DNA of 64,000 bases from Shinisaurus crocodilurus (lineage: Eukaryota > Chordata > Lepidosauria > Squamata > Shinisauridae), in contig CM037878.1 of assembly GCA_021292165.1 (NCBI GenBank), positions 6,202,804-6,266,803 of the forward strand. Direction: 5' to 3'. Below, in pieces: positions 49,572 to 60,942 of the stretch. Every line of letters starts with the position of its first letter. Within the stretch, counting starts at the first letter, position 1. Below the pieces are notes generated by a model. It ran no database searches and had not been told where the DNA came from. It saw only the letters and a program-made list of their open reading frames with translations. A program made the translations under genes and the position numbers.

Positions 49572-49808
49572 GTGATTCCCCCCGTGTGTGTCATTCGTGG
49601 ATTACATTTTTTTTCAGCCTTGCGAGCAACTCCTTCATGTTTTGCCATACCTGGGGAGAAGAATGCCCAGGTCCATCTTTGGGTAATATTGCTTCACCAT
49701 TATCGATCAGTCCAATCTGTAATCACACCTTGTTCTATTAGGGGTCCTTCCCGATGGAAGACTGGCCACAGCGGTGTGTGGGGGGGTGTAGATGTAGGTA
49801 ATTATTTC

Positions 49809-49870
49809 TTCCCCAACCTGGTGCTTTTCGGACGTAGTCCAACACATCCGAAAAGCACCAGGTTGGGGAA
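49809..49870. mobile_element. Short B-type hairpin (62 bp)
   Basis: Near-perfect inverted repeat ttccccaacctggtgctttt and its complement with a very short centre; lies in the probable gamma 3'UTR. Confidence 0.7.
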
Positions 49871-50529
49871 GTCTGTACTAATTCAATGCAGCCACACGTC
49901 GCACAGAGGTTGTGATGACCCCCCCCCTCCGCTGACCCTGCTAGTGCCTGGGGTGCGTGGTCAGTAAGCACCAGTGGAGCTCAGCAGCAAAGGACCTAAT
50001 TGATACCTGGATAGGGCACCCCTGGGGACCTCCATGTCAGGTGCAGGAGGATGCACCTGACACAGAGATGCAGGGGACGTGCATCAAAATGAAAGAGCCC
50101 AGGTGTGACACAGTCCAAGAGGAAGGGTTGGATGAGCGAAATCCTGTGCAGCTTTGCATCTCTTTTCCTGACTCGCAGTTCCTGCACTTCTTGTCTACAA
50201 CTAAATCACAAAAGAGACATCGTGGGAAGCATCAGCGAGGCCCAGCCTAGGATACAATCCAGAAAGCAGAAATGAGCCCAGTCTGCGGTACCGGTTTAAA
50301 GAACTGGTTCTGTGCTGCACTAAACCAACCTGTACTGCAGAGGTAGGCAGCTTCCTCCTCCAATAGGCGATACCCTGAGGTGGGAGACTCGCTCTTCTGC
50401 CCCCGTACCTTCTTGTCACGATTACACAGGCAAACTAGGGCTCCCTCCACAACCCTCGGAAGGAGCAACCCTCACGAAGGCCCACGGCATGGGCCTTTCT
50501 GCATTCTGTAGCCGACACCTCCAGGAGGC

Positions 50530-50530
<1 letters not shown>

Positions 50531-50577
<47 letters not shown>
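50531..50577 (+). repeat. (GT)n microsatellite in the gamma 3'UTR
   Basis: About 23 GT units. Confidence 0.95.
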
Positions 50578-50872
50578 GCTAATCAACCTCATTAGACCTT
50601 AGGAATGGGAAGTGCAATGATCTGGCCCAGGTTCAAAGTGATTCTTAATCTTCCTTGGAATTCATTAGCCGTCAATTCCTCCTGCTTGTACATTGAGTAC
50701 CAAGTTGTCTCAAGAAGGGAACTGTGGGAAAAACTGAGATTAATTTCCTTCGCTGGGAATCCATGAGCACCCTCTAATCAGCCACAAAAGGTTTCATGCT
50801 GAGAACTATTCCTTTCCTCCTTTTTTTCTTTGTTTGTTTGTCTTCCTCTCGGAACGTGTGGTGCTGATTTTC

Positions 50873-50878
50873 AATAAA
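50873..50878 (+). terminator. TP63: Poly(A) signal AATAAA for the gamma transcript
   Basis: A canonical AATAAA sits in a block (ttttcaataaacttttgcat) that matches the end of mammalian p63-gamma mRNA as recalled. It is followed within 15-50 bases by T- and GT-rich sequence suited to a downstream element. Cleavage is expected near 50895. Confidence 0.7.
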
Positions 50879-52284
50879 CTTTTGCATCTTGATTTTACTT
50901 TGACTGGATTTTTGTCTTTCCTGTCTGTCTCTCCCGTGTTCTTTCTTTTCTTTATCCTCTTGCAAAAAGGAGTGCGGTGTCCTTGCTACTCACTCATTAC
51001 TCACTCTTCTCTCCCATCCTGGCTCTGGGATGTTGGGAGTGGTAGCCCAACACATCTGGAGGGAAGGGTGTGTTCTCAGTGAAGGCTCACAAGGGCGGCA
51101 GGGAAACACTAGACAAAGCTTGCACTGAGCGCGCATGCCTCCTCCTTCCTGCAAGGACCCACAAACTGATGCAGGGAAAGGCAGGAGAAGTTGGTGCTGG
51201 TCTCTCCCTAGACCCTAGTAGAGCATCTTTTCCCACTGTAGATTCTTGGACAGGGACTGCAGCGGTCATTTTTGCCAGGGAGAAGCCCTCCCCCCCCCCG
51301 AGCTCTGGGGGCATTTTCCCCATGGAAATTATATCTACAGGGTGGCCGGCATCGCCCAGGGTGGCCGGTTGCCGGCCAGATGGGCGATTAATAAATGTAA
51401 ATAAATAAAATAAAAATACAGCATCCGTTTCCCACAGGAGACTCTGGGACTGATAGCCTCAGTTCCTGATGGGAAAGACCATCCACTTGGACCTGGGGGA
51501 GTGCCCACTGCTGCCTCCCCCTTCCCCAAGGTAGGTTTCTGGACCCCTAGTAGAGGAACAAGTGGTGATGGTGAGCGGGGCCCTGCTTGCCTCGATCCTG
51601 CTTCCAGGTTTCTTCTGCATCTGGGCGTGGGTGGGTGTCATTTTGCAGAAAACTACAGTGTCAAAGAATGTAAGCTGAAGTCCCCAAAACAAATCTCCCC
51701 CCACCCACCCACCCACCCATGAGTTCATTAAGGGCGCATCAGGAAAGCCACTGTCTCAATGGCACTGCGTCCATTTGCAACAGGGGGTGGCCTACCTCCC
51801 AGGGTTATTGTAAAGTTTGCTGAGATGCTGTACATGAACATGCATTGTACACTCAAAACTCTATGTAAATATTAACCGTTACTAGCAATATTACTTCTGG
51901 CACCGTGTGGCTCACGTGCTTGAGTCATCCAAAACAATTGCTTTGGTGTCAACCTTCCGTAGTCCATCACCTCTGTGTAGAACACTCTGGCCAGTGCGGC
52001 ATACGTTGATCTGTGAGGTGCTGGCAGATGGACCACCCTGCACTGGTCACCTTGAAGCGCTGTGATTCTTAGAGACAAGAGCTCTGCGATACCCTCCTTC
52101 TGTGGCAGAGTGAGGAATGTAGTAATCCTGTCTGTAATGTGAGTGTGTGAACAGTATGCAGAAAAACTAACCATTTGCAAGGAAACTGCTCATCATCCGG
52201 GCGTCCTTATCAAGCTGATCCATAGGGGAAGGCACCTACGGTAAATAGTCTTTGTAAAAGCGACAACGGCTGTGTGAAACAGCT

Positions 52285-52440
52285 CAGGAGGGCCCATGGC
52301 TCAGTGGGTGGATCACCAGCTTCACATGCAGAAGGGGCTCAGGTTCAACCTCCTGGCATCTCCAATTCAAAGGATCTCGGATGGCGAGGCGTTTGGGGAG
52401 CTACTGGCAGTCAGAGTAGGTAGAGATGGACCAAAGGGAC
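52285..52440 (+). mobile_element. tRNA-derived SINE
   Basis: 'catggctcagtgggtggatc', B-box-like 'aggttcaacctcc', 'catctccaattcaaaggatc'. 3' part ends at MITE copy 12. Confidence 0.75.
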
Positions 52441-52473
52441 TGGGCCAAAGTTCCGGTTCCATACACTGAAGAA

Positions 52474-52610
52474 CAGTGTTCTCCAACCTTGGGTCCCCAG
52501 ATGTTTTTTGGCCTACAACTCCCAGCATGCCCCAGCCAGCTACGCTGGCTGGGGCATGCTGGGAGTTGTAGGCCAAAAAGCATCTGGGGACCCAAGGTTG
52601 GAGAACACTG
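52474..52610. mobile_element. A-type hairpin hAT MITE, copy 12
   Basis: 137 bp; flanks CTGAAGAA and CTGTAGAA (7 of 8). Confidence 0.88.
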
Positions 52611-53544
52611 CTGTAGAACATCTGTAGAACTCCGTTGCCGCAGCACAACTCTCTGTGCTCTCGACTTCTGCACCTCACCCAGGCCATCTGCAGCCAGGTC
52701 TGAAGAGTGAGTGTGCCATCTGTGTTCCTGGCAGTAGCTGGGAAGATGCATTGAAATAATGGCGGGGTACCCATGCCAAGGACCAACGTACTTCAGGGGT
52801 GGCTGTGCCTGCGGCAGGACAGGCACCTTTGCAACTTGCCACGCTCGCTGAGGTGATCGCGAATGCCCTTGGGGCACCCCCCCCACAAGGCAAGCTTACT
52901 GTATTCTGGCACCAGGCTTGGCCGTTGCCACAAAACATTCTAGTAGTTATTAAGTTCTTGAAGTCCTGTCCCGGTTGGTGGTCATAGGCAAGTGCCCCTC
53001 TCGGCCTCAGAGGTGAGAATGAACAACATGAGAGGATTGTCAACCATTTTGCTAAAGATGCTGCAGAAAATTATGTTTGGCCCACTCGGGAGATCAACCC
53101 TTTCCACTGTACAGTAGCTCCCTGTGCCTCTGGGCTCCTCCATACGAAAGGATTCCCCCCCCCCCCAATGTAGGAAACCAGTATGGTGTGGAGAAGGGTT
53201 CTAGCAGAGGTGGTGTTGGGGGAGTGGTCCACAAGGGCTGAAGCCCCAAATCTCTGGGAGGCCCTCTGCTCCACCACCCTGCGGTCCCTGGGCGCTTGCT
53301 GAAAGAAAGGTACAGGGGCCCTGTGGATCCCTGTTGCATCTGATCCGCCTGGATGAACTGGTTTTTGGCCCACATGTGCTTCGTCTCCTGCTTCATCCCC
53401 CCGCCCCATGAATCTTCCTGCCTGAGGTTTTTTTCCTGAAATCAGATGCCCTCCTCTCCCCTGTCCATATATCCCTTTTGACAAATAGGGGTGTCCTTAG
53501 GAGACAGGGTCCTTTAAAGGCACACACACAGAGATACTTTAGAG

Positions 53545-53664
53545 CAGTGTTCTCCAACCTTGGGTCCCCAGATGTTTTTGGCCTACAACTCCCAGCGTGC
53601 CCCAGCCAGCATGCTGGGAGTTGTAGGCCAAAATCATCTGGGGACCCAAGGTTGGAGAACACTG
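53545..53664. mobile_element. A-type hairpin hAT MITE, copy 13
   Basis: 120 bp, centre shortened; perfect duplication CTTTAGAG at 53537 and 53665. Confidence 0.92.
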
Positions 53665-53706
53665 CTTTAGAGCGTACGAAAACTAGCCTATGAAAATGTG
53701 TGCATT

Positions 53707-53738
53707 TTTTGTTGTTGTTGTTGTTGTTGTTGTTGTTC
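53707..53738 (+). repeat. (GTT)n microsatellite
   Basis: About 10 GTT units. Confidence 0.9.
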
Positions 53739-53831
53739 TGTGGGCCTGAGCCCCGGATCTTTTCAGTACCTAGCACTGCGCTTGGGTTCTAGTCTGGCTT
53801 TCTCCCTGACATGCTACTTTTCTATGTGGAG

Positions 53832-54272
53832 CGTAGGGATGGGTATAGTCTGGCAATTTTGGTTTCTTTCAGTTTCTCATTTTTCCAATCTCAAGTTGGG
53901 TCACTCCCAAATACTGAGAATTTAAAATAATTTTTTTAAAAAAAAAATCCGCATGAAAATCCGCATCCATTTCTCCTAATACTTGCATTTTTATATGCAA
54001 TTTTGCTTAAAATACAGTTTCTGCTGGCAATTTTACCTAACGCAATGCTTTTTTTTAATGTGATTTTTCACTAATATACGAATCTCTGTCTGCACTTTCT
54101 CCTGTTATGCACATTTTGGTGTGCATGTTTTGACTGGAGAATCCCACTGCAAAATTCGGAGAAATGTGGATTTTCGAAGGATAGCGGAGTTTCAGGTTGC
54201 GTATTGGTTTTGAAACGTGCAAAATTAGGTAAATTTGCATTGAAATGCGAACCAAATGAATTCCTCCCCCAC
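53832..54272 (+). repeat. AT-rich interspersed repeat R, best copy
   Basis: 'gtttctttcagtttctcatt', 'gcatgaaaatccgcatccat', 'atttgcattgaaatgcgaac'; no coding, no clear ends. Confidence 0.5.
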
Positions 54273-54512
54273 CCCTTTGGGAAGGAAATGTTTTTTGTCT
54301 GGAGAAGCAATCTATCATGAGAGTCCCCACGTGCAATTTGCCGTGGACTATCCCAGGCGCGGGCTCATGCGTGGCCAGCCAGCAATTTTGACTGCAGCCT
54401 GTCTGCCCTACGAGGCTCACATCCCTTGTGTCTTGCCTGGAGGGAGGGTTTTGCATGCTGAAACAGTGCGCCTGATCTCTCCTCCACAGCACGGGCACAG
54501 AGTTGGAGCCTT

Positions 54513-55416
54513 CTAGATCAAATTTGCAGATGACACAAAGTTGGGTGGAACAGCTAATACTCTGGAAGACAGAAACAAAATTCAAAGTGACCTCGATAGG
54601 CCGGAGCGCTGGGCCGAAAACAACAGAATGAAATTTAATAGGGATAAATGCCAAGTGCTGCACCTAGGGAGGGGAAACCAAATGCAGAGTTACAGAATGG
54701 GGGACACTTGGCTCAACAATACTACAAGTGAGAAGGATCTTGGAATTGTGGTAGATCACAAACTGAATATGAGCCAGCAATGCGATGTGGCTGCAAAGAA
54801 GGCAAATGCAATTTTGGGCTGTATTAATAGAAGTATAGCTTCCAAATCGCGGGAAGTGATAATTCCCCTTTACTCGGCACTGGTTAGGCCTCATCTTGAG
54901 TACTGCGTCCAGTTCTGGGCACCTCACTTTAAGAAGGACATAGACAAACTGGAGAGGGTTCAGAGGAGGGCAACAAGGATGATAAAGGGACTGGAAACAA
55001 GGCCCTATGAGGAGAGACTGAAAGAACTGGGCATGTTTAGCCTTCAGAAGAGGAGACTGAGGGGAGATATGATCGCACTCTTCCAGTATTTGAAGGGATG
55101 TCACACAGAGGAGGGCAAGGATCTCTTCTCGATCATCCCAGTTTGCAGGACACGGAATAATGGGCTCAAATTACAGGAACCTAGATTCCACCTAAACATC
55201 AGGAAAAATTTCCTGACTGTCAGAGCAATAAGACAATGGAATCAACTACCTAGGGAGGTTGTGGGCTCTCCCACTCTGGAGGCATTCAAGGTGCAGCTGG
55301 ACAGACATCTGTCAGGGATGCTTTGACCTGGATTCCTGCATTGAGCAGGGGGTTGGACTCGATGGCCTTGTAGGCCCCTTCCAACTCTACTTTTCTATGA
55401 TTCTATGATTCTATGC
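54513..55416 (+). mobile_element. CR1 LINE 3' end, about 900 bp
   Basis: A 261-codon open frame ending HLSGML, closely similar to the antisense copy at 35807, with 3'UTR and (ATTCTATG)n tail. It ends 150 bp before exon 11. Confidence 0.92.
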
Positions 55417-55567
55417 CCTTAATTGAAATATAGCCAGAATGTGAGACCTACCCACCCACCCACTTCCTACCCTAATTATGAACCGCTGCCAACTCCTGCC
55501 ATCTTGAACCAGCCCAGTCCCCTTCGAGCATGTGCCTGATTTCTCCTGCCTTGTGTGTTTTTTTCAG

Positions 55568-55725
55568 AAACTCCATCCAGTCTCAGTCTTCGTATGGGTC
55601 CAGCTCTCCTCCGCTCAGCAAGATGAGCAGCATGAACAAGCTGCCCTCGGTCAGCCAGCTCATTAACCCACAGCAGCGCAGTGCCCTGACGCCCACCACG
55701 ATGCCTGACAGCATGGGAGGCAACA
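55568..55725 (+). CDS. TP63: TP63 exon 11: start of alpha/beta-specific region
   Basis: This 158-nt exon follows a long T-tract acceptor (gtgtttttttcag) and ends after one base of an Ile codon before gtaagg. It encodes the Ser/Pro/Gln-rich second transactivation region: [20 protein letters not shown] then [20 protein letters not shown] and [12 protein letters not shown]. Against human the substitutions are mild (Asn for Thr at the start, Gln for Pro, Ser for Asn, Met for Ile). Intron 10 upstream is 17 kb, the longest fully contained intron here. Confidence 0.97.
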
Positions 55726-56277
55726 GTAAGGGAGACTCGCCCCCTGTAACTCGTCTCCCGTCGGCCTGGAGTAGCAGCTTACGAATGGCTTGAACCGTAG
55801 CTCTTAACGCGAGTTGTGAGCGGAGCTCACAGAATAGCCCACCCAACCGGAGTTTCGGGGGGGGGGATAATTCGTTGGGATAGAGGGTGCCTGGCGGACT
55901 GTGAAATGGGGCCATTACTGGAGCCCGTCAGGTCCCCATGACAGGCCTGCCTAGAAGTTTCTAGACCCAGTGATGTCACTGGTGGTACATATGAAAGCCT
56001 AGAACTACATGAAAATGGACTATTTAGCTCTTGTTTTCAATTTCATTATTGCTGAAAAGTGCCTTCATATTTCAACTGCCCCCTCAAAACTTTGTCTATT
56101 TTTTGGGTCCGAGTCTTGGACACTACAAGGATTGGGGAGGGGGGGGGGCTTTTATTTGTTTTATTTAAATTGCATTTTAGGCCACCTTTGAAGATAGGAC
56201 CCACTCAAGAGGGAGAGTGCAAAAGCCCCAAAATGCCTGATCCTAAGGCTTCGGGGAACTGTACAAACCCTAAGTAA

Positions 56278-56375
56278 GCCCAAATGGGGAGGAGGAGGAG
56301 GAGGATTATGTAAGCCGCCTTGGGTTTCTTGAAGGAAAAAAGGCGGGGTATAAATATAATAAATAAATAAAGATC
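56278..56375 (+). mobile_element. 3' fragment of the second SINE family
   Basis: 'gattatgtaagccgccttgg' to 'ggcggggtataaatataata' and (TAAA)n. Confidence 0.75.
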
Positions 56376-56475
56376 TGCCCAGTGTTTGAAGGTTCTCCTC
56401 TCCCATCTCAAACATTCCCATTTTGACATGCAATTGGGAATTCACAAAAATGTGGCCCTGCTCCATACATACCAA

Positions 56476-56545
56476 GCCATGCTGGCTGGGAATGATGGGA
56501 CTTGCAGGCCAACATGTTTGGAAGGCACCAGGTTAGGAAAGGCTG
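56476..56545. mobile_element. Half of a B-type hairpin MITE
   Basis: Only the right arm (ggaaggcaccaggttaggaa) and the centre are recognisable. Confidence 0.6.
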
Positions 56546-56780
56546 TTCTATTATCTTAGAGGGCCGTTAGGGTATGACCCCGCTGGCCTAGAAGATAATG
56601 CATTTTCATGAAAGGAAAAGGGCTTGTTTAGGGTGAAGGAACCCGAGACGGTGGAGGGGTTAGGGAGCACAGCAAATTCTCCCACTCCTGTGTAAGGCAT
56701 CTTTGGTCCCTGTTGCCACGCCGCCTTTACTCCGGGGTTACTTTACTCTTTCACCCTAGAAACAGCAACGTAATGAGTAG

Positions 56781-57053
<273 letters not shown>

Positions 57054-57740
57054 TGAGTGCGTGACAGTCCTGCAGGCTCCCCCGCCCCGTTTACACACGC
57101 TCTTGTAGCTCGGGTGCGGGCAGCATCCTTCTAGCTTCTGTTGAGTCTTCTGTTTGGGGCGGAGTTCTTCACGAAGTAGCTTGCAGGCTGTGTAAGGCCT
57201 GCGCCAAGCAACTTCAACTGGCTTAGAGAGCTGCCTTTGCCTTCCTTTGCCATTAACCCCGTGGCTTTCCCTACTGCCGATCCCAGCTGCTTGCACTTTC
57301 TCAAAGATGAATCCAGATAAGTGGGGGGGATGCAGGTGGGCCATCCCAATGTACTACAGGGGTGTGTAATGCATGGGCTGGGCGGGGTGGTGACCTCCCC
57401 ATCTGACCTGGTTTAGAGCTTTAAGGTTGTCCCTGGATCCCACCTTGCACTTAAAACAAGTGATAGGGAAGGACATCTCTCATCGGCTGCTTTGGTCGTA
57501 TTGGTTCCAGGGAAAAAAAGGGATCTCTCTACTCTGATCCACCATGCTTCTGTAATCTCCCAAGATTGACTACTGTAATTCTCCGTGTGGGGCTGCCCTT
57601 GAAGACAGATTAGAAGCTGCCGGTGGTGCAGAATGCTTCTGTTTGGCTCCTGATGGATATCAGGAGGTGTACGCCACTTGAAGCACTTACAAAGTGGCTG
57701 CACTGTCTGCTTCTTCTATGCCCAGCTCATGTTGCTAGTC

Positions 57741-58266
57741 CAGTGTTCTCCAACCTTGGGTCCCCAGATGTTTTTGGCCTACAACTCCCTCTAAAGGAAG
57801 TTAGGAGGGTGGCTACTAGGGGAAGGGCCTTCTCAGTTGTGGCACCCCATTTCTGGAATCAGCTCCCCAAAGAGGTGCGCCTGGCGCCCACTCTGTATTC
57901 TTTTAGGCGCCAGGTGAAAACCTTTTTATTTGCCCGATATTTTTATGCTTGATTTTTTAATTCATTTTTATTATTCTGCCGTACCTCCGGACTGATTCTT
58001 TTTGGCTCCTTGGTTTTATTGTGTGATTTTATATTGCTCTGCATTTTATTTTATGTTCTTTTGTTTTTAAGATGATTTTTTTTTATCTTGTTTCTCTTTG
58101 TAAACCGCCCAGGGAGCCTTTTGGCTGATGGGCGGTGAACAAATGTGCTAAATAAATACATAATAAATAAATAAACTCCCAGCATGCCCCAGCCAGCTAT
58201 GCTGGCTGGGGCATGCTGGGAGTTGTAGGCCAAAAACATCTGGGGACCCAAGGTTGGAGAACACTG
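57741..58266. mobile_element. A-type hairpin hAT MITE, copy 14, split by an L2-like LINE
   Basis: Left arm 57741-57790, right arm about 58175-58266, with an L2-like 3' end between them. Perfect outer duplication TGCTAGTC at 57733 and 58267. Confidence 0.9.
57791..58174 (+). mobile_element. L2-like LINE 3' end nested in a MITE
   Basis: GRAFSVVAPHFWNQLPKEVR then LAPTLYSFRRQVKTFLF, 3'UTR 'aaccgcccagggagcc' and a TAAATA tail. It sits in the left arm of A-type MITE copy 14. Confidence 0.85.
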
Positions 58267-58489
58267 TGCTAGTCGTTGCCTGCCCCTGCTTCGTCTTCAC
58301 TCATTGGTCAGGCCCTGCTCTGGGTGCCTTAGCTACGTGAAATGAAAACCTCAATTGCAGTGTGCACCAGAGCCTTTGATGTGGTGGCCCACGCTCTGGA
58401 AGAACCTCTTGGCTGAGGTTAGGAGCTTCTTGCCTCTTTCTGCCTTCCTCAAGGGTTGCACAACCCATTATCTGGAAGTCATTTGAACC

Positions 58490-58715
58490 CAGATTCCACC
58501 TAAACATCAGGAAAAATTTCCTGACTGTCAGAGCAATAAGACAATGGAACCGACTACCTAGGGAGGTGGTGGGCTCTCCCACTCTGGAGGCATTCAAGGT
58601 GCAGCTGGACAGCCATCTGTCAGGGATGCTTTGACCTGGATTCCTGCATTGAGCAGGGGGCTGGACTCGATGGCCTGGTAGGCCCCTTCCAACTCTACTT
58701 TTCTATGATTCGACG
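58490..58715 (+). mobile_element. CR1 LINE 3' end, short
   Basis: Covers HLNIRKNFLTVRAIRQWN to the tail only; 5'-truncated. Confidence 0.88.
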
Positions 58716-59507
58716 ACTGGTTTTCTTTTTGTGCTGTCACAATTGTTTTAGTAGATGAGGTGGTGTTCATCCTTCTATTGTTTACATTCCTGCATTTTAT
58801 GTGTGTTTTTAAAGGGCAATGTTTTGCCTTGCTTCTTTGTGCGTTGCTTTGAGCTTGTAGAGAAAGCAATATTCAAAAGATTTAAACAAGCAAAGTAAAC
58901 ATGGCCGCTGAGACTGGTAGTACCCTGTCAGGCAACTGCCTGTGAAGCCGCAGATCGAAGCATGCCCTGGCCCACCCCAAATAATAATGAGTCCTAAATA
59001 ATACACAGATCCTCTCTTACGTGGCCGTCCCCTCACTCGGCAGTTGATTCCAAGGTGTGCAGGATCAGCGACCCCGAATTCCCCCGCGGCAGCAGCCGAG
59101 CCACCCCTCCTCGCCGCCCGTCTGTCCCACTTCCCTTTTGTCCCCTCTCTGGGTAGGTCAGGGCTTTGAGGCCCACATTACTAACGTGGGTCGTCACCTC
59201 TGTGCCCCGCTTGCGCAGTATCGGCTCTTCACCCCCCCGTTTCCCTGCTGGCAACAGATGAGATCTAAATGGGGTGAAAGGTGGCGTGCGTCCCCACCCC
59301 ATCCCGCCCCGCCCTGCGCTCCCCCGGACCAAGGCTTTTGCGTAGCAGGGCGCCTGGTGTGGTTCTTGCCATGTGTGGGCTGTTTGCCGTCTGGGTGACC
59401 TTCTTGCCTCGATTTCTCTCTCTCCCGCTCACGTTCTCTCCTTCTCTCCCTCCCTCCGTCTTCCTCTCTCCTTCCTTCTGTCCTCTCCCCCCCCCACCCT
59501 CCTGCAG

Positions 59508-59601
59508 TTTCTTGGCAAGGCTGGGCTGTTCCTCCTGTGTGGATTATTTCACGGCGCAAGGGCTGACCAACATCTATCAGATTGAACACTACTCCATGGA
59601 T
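59508..59601 (+). CDS. TP63: TP63 exon 13: SAM domain
   Basis: This 94-nt exon is preceded by a very strong C/T tract and ctgcag, followed by gtaagt. It encodes [20 protein letters not shown] then [12 protein letters not shown], helices 1-3 of the sterile alpha motif domain. Mutations in this domain in people cause AEC (Hay-Wells) syndrome. Differences from human are small (Val for Leu, Ala for Thr, Asn for Thr). Skipping it yields the beta isoform. Confidence 0.97.
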
Positions 59602-60645
59602 GTAAGTAACTGTCTCATCACCCGTTCGCTTCTGAGGTGGGGGACCCTTTCAGCCTCGGCACTCTCGGCCCGGGGTGGGGGGGGAAGGGGGGGAGCGGCC
59701 GTGCTGCGCTCCGGCGTAAGGGCCGGCCGCGCACGACGCTGCAGCCGTGCGCGGCAAGGAGCCAGCAGCCCCTTCCCCGTTGCGACGTGCCCTCCGGAGG
59801 GGAGGGTTCGGACTGGAGAAGGGGGCGGTGGGGAGCCAGGACTCGACCCTTCTCCTCCTGCCAGCCGCTTTCCGACTGAAACTTCCCCCTTCTCCCTCCG
59901 CAGCTGCTTTCCGCCCCAGGGTGTTCCGGACCCAGTCGGCACAATAAAGGGTCAGGAACGCTGGCGGGGCGCGACAATTGCAGTTTCGGGGGAAGCGAGC
60001 CTGGCAGGAGGAAGGGTTACGCGTTCCCGTCCTTCCTCCAGTTCAAACCACGCCCTCCCGAGGGCGCTTTGCAAGCGAGAAGTTGGACGTTGGGGCTTTG
60101 CAAGGGCCGCGCCGTATCCTGCGGTTTGCCCTGAGGAGGAAGGCAAAGAAAGGGCTTCTGGCCCAGCCAGGGGGGCCCAGCCTAGTTGAGCACCGAAATC
60201 CGCCACTGCTCTGGCCTGCAGGTTTCTGCTCGGAGGCTCTGGGAGTGCCTTGCACAGTCTGCAAGCGGAGATCCAAAATGGAAGTGGCTGGCCGTACATC
60301 TTCTGTGGTTCCCCCCCCCCTTTTCCCTCTGCGCCCTGAACCTGACGCCTTCTCTGGGGCTGCGCTGTGGGGCTGCTGCTGCTGCTTGGGGCTTAGCCTG
60401 CTGAGGGCTCCGTCATCCTGTGGGGCTAAGAGCGCTGCATTTTCTTACTGATTCTGGCCCAGGTTCTCTTGCTTTTGAAGCGGACTGCTGCCAAAACAAG
60501 ACCAAATGCATTTAATCCAAGGGAGAGAAAAGTCCTTGAGACCTGCGACCCCCTGTGAAAAAGTTTGCGGATGCTGCCGATCTGTGTGTAGCTGCCGCCG
60601 CTGCTACTTCTTGCTTTCTAGGCCTGACTCCCGCTTGTATTCCAG
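59602..60645 (+). other. TP63: TP63 intron 13, CpG-rich
   Basis: 1.0 kb, gtaagt to ttccag. Roughly 59640-60280 is strongly GC- and CpG-rich with no recognisable transposon. It looks like a CpG island running on into GC-rich exon 14; no promoter was identified. Confidence 0.75.
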
Positions 60646-60942
60646 GATCTGGTGAGCCTCAAGATCCCGGAGCAGTTCCGCCACGCCATCTGGAAAGGCC
60701 TGATGGACCACCGGCAGCTCCACGACTTCAACTCCCCGCCCCACCTCCTGCGCACGCCCAGCGGCGCTTCCGCCGTCAGCGTGGGCTCCAGCGAGACCCG
60801 CGGGGAGCGCGTCATCGATGCCGTGCGCTTCACCCTGCGCCAGACCATCTCCTTCCCTCCCCGCGACGAGTGGAGCGACTTCAACTTCGACTTGGACACA
60901 CGCCGTAATAAGCAGCAGCGCATCAAGGAGGAGGGGGAGTGA
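60646..60942 (+). CDS. TP63: TP63 exon 14 coding part: SAM end and transcription-inhibitory domain
   Basis: The final coding segment is 297 nt including TGA at 60940. It starts [20 protein letters not shown] and completes the SAM domain. The transcription-inhibitory domain follows: [20 protein letters not shown] then [12 protein letters not shown]. In dimeric TAp63-alpha this part folds back on the transactivation region. The end, [11 protein letters not shown], contains IKEE, a sumoylation consensus. Nearly every third codon position is G or C. In the beta reading frame the first bases give ATC TGG TGA, so the beta tail stops two residues earlier than in human. Confidence 0.97.
   Translation, partial: DLVSLKIPEQFRHAIWKGLMDHRQLHDFNSPPHLLRTPSGASAVSVGSSETRGERVIDAVRFTLRQTISFPPRDEWSDFNFDLDTRRNKQQRIKEEGE

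Larger units (their letters stand above)
47290..50895 (+). other. TP63: Probable 3'UTR of the p63-gamma transcript
   Basis: After the gamma stop, several short blocks resemble the mammalian gamma 3'UTR as I remember it: gagcaggtctca near 47589, ttttaatgctggtca near 47686, ctgctgggca near 47738, and the terminal ttttcaataaacttttgcat at 50869. The length would be about 3.6 kb. It contains a truncated hAT element (48614-48905), a GAGTC-rich hAT element (48971-49571), a small hairpin (49809-49870) and a long (GT)n run. The rest is single-copy as far as I can see. An alignment to mammalian gamma mRNAs would confirm or refute it. Confidence 0.7.

Noticed and set aside
59281..60189. 302-codon ORF spanning exon 13
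   Set aside because: It reads the TP63 exon in its correct frame only briefly and continues through both splice sites into intron sequence; the exon structure explains it.
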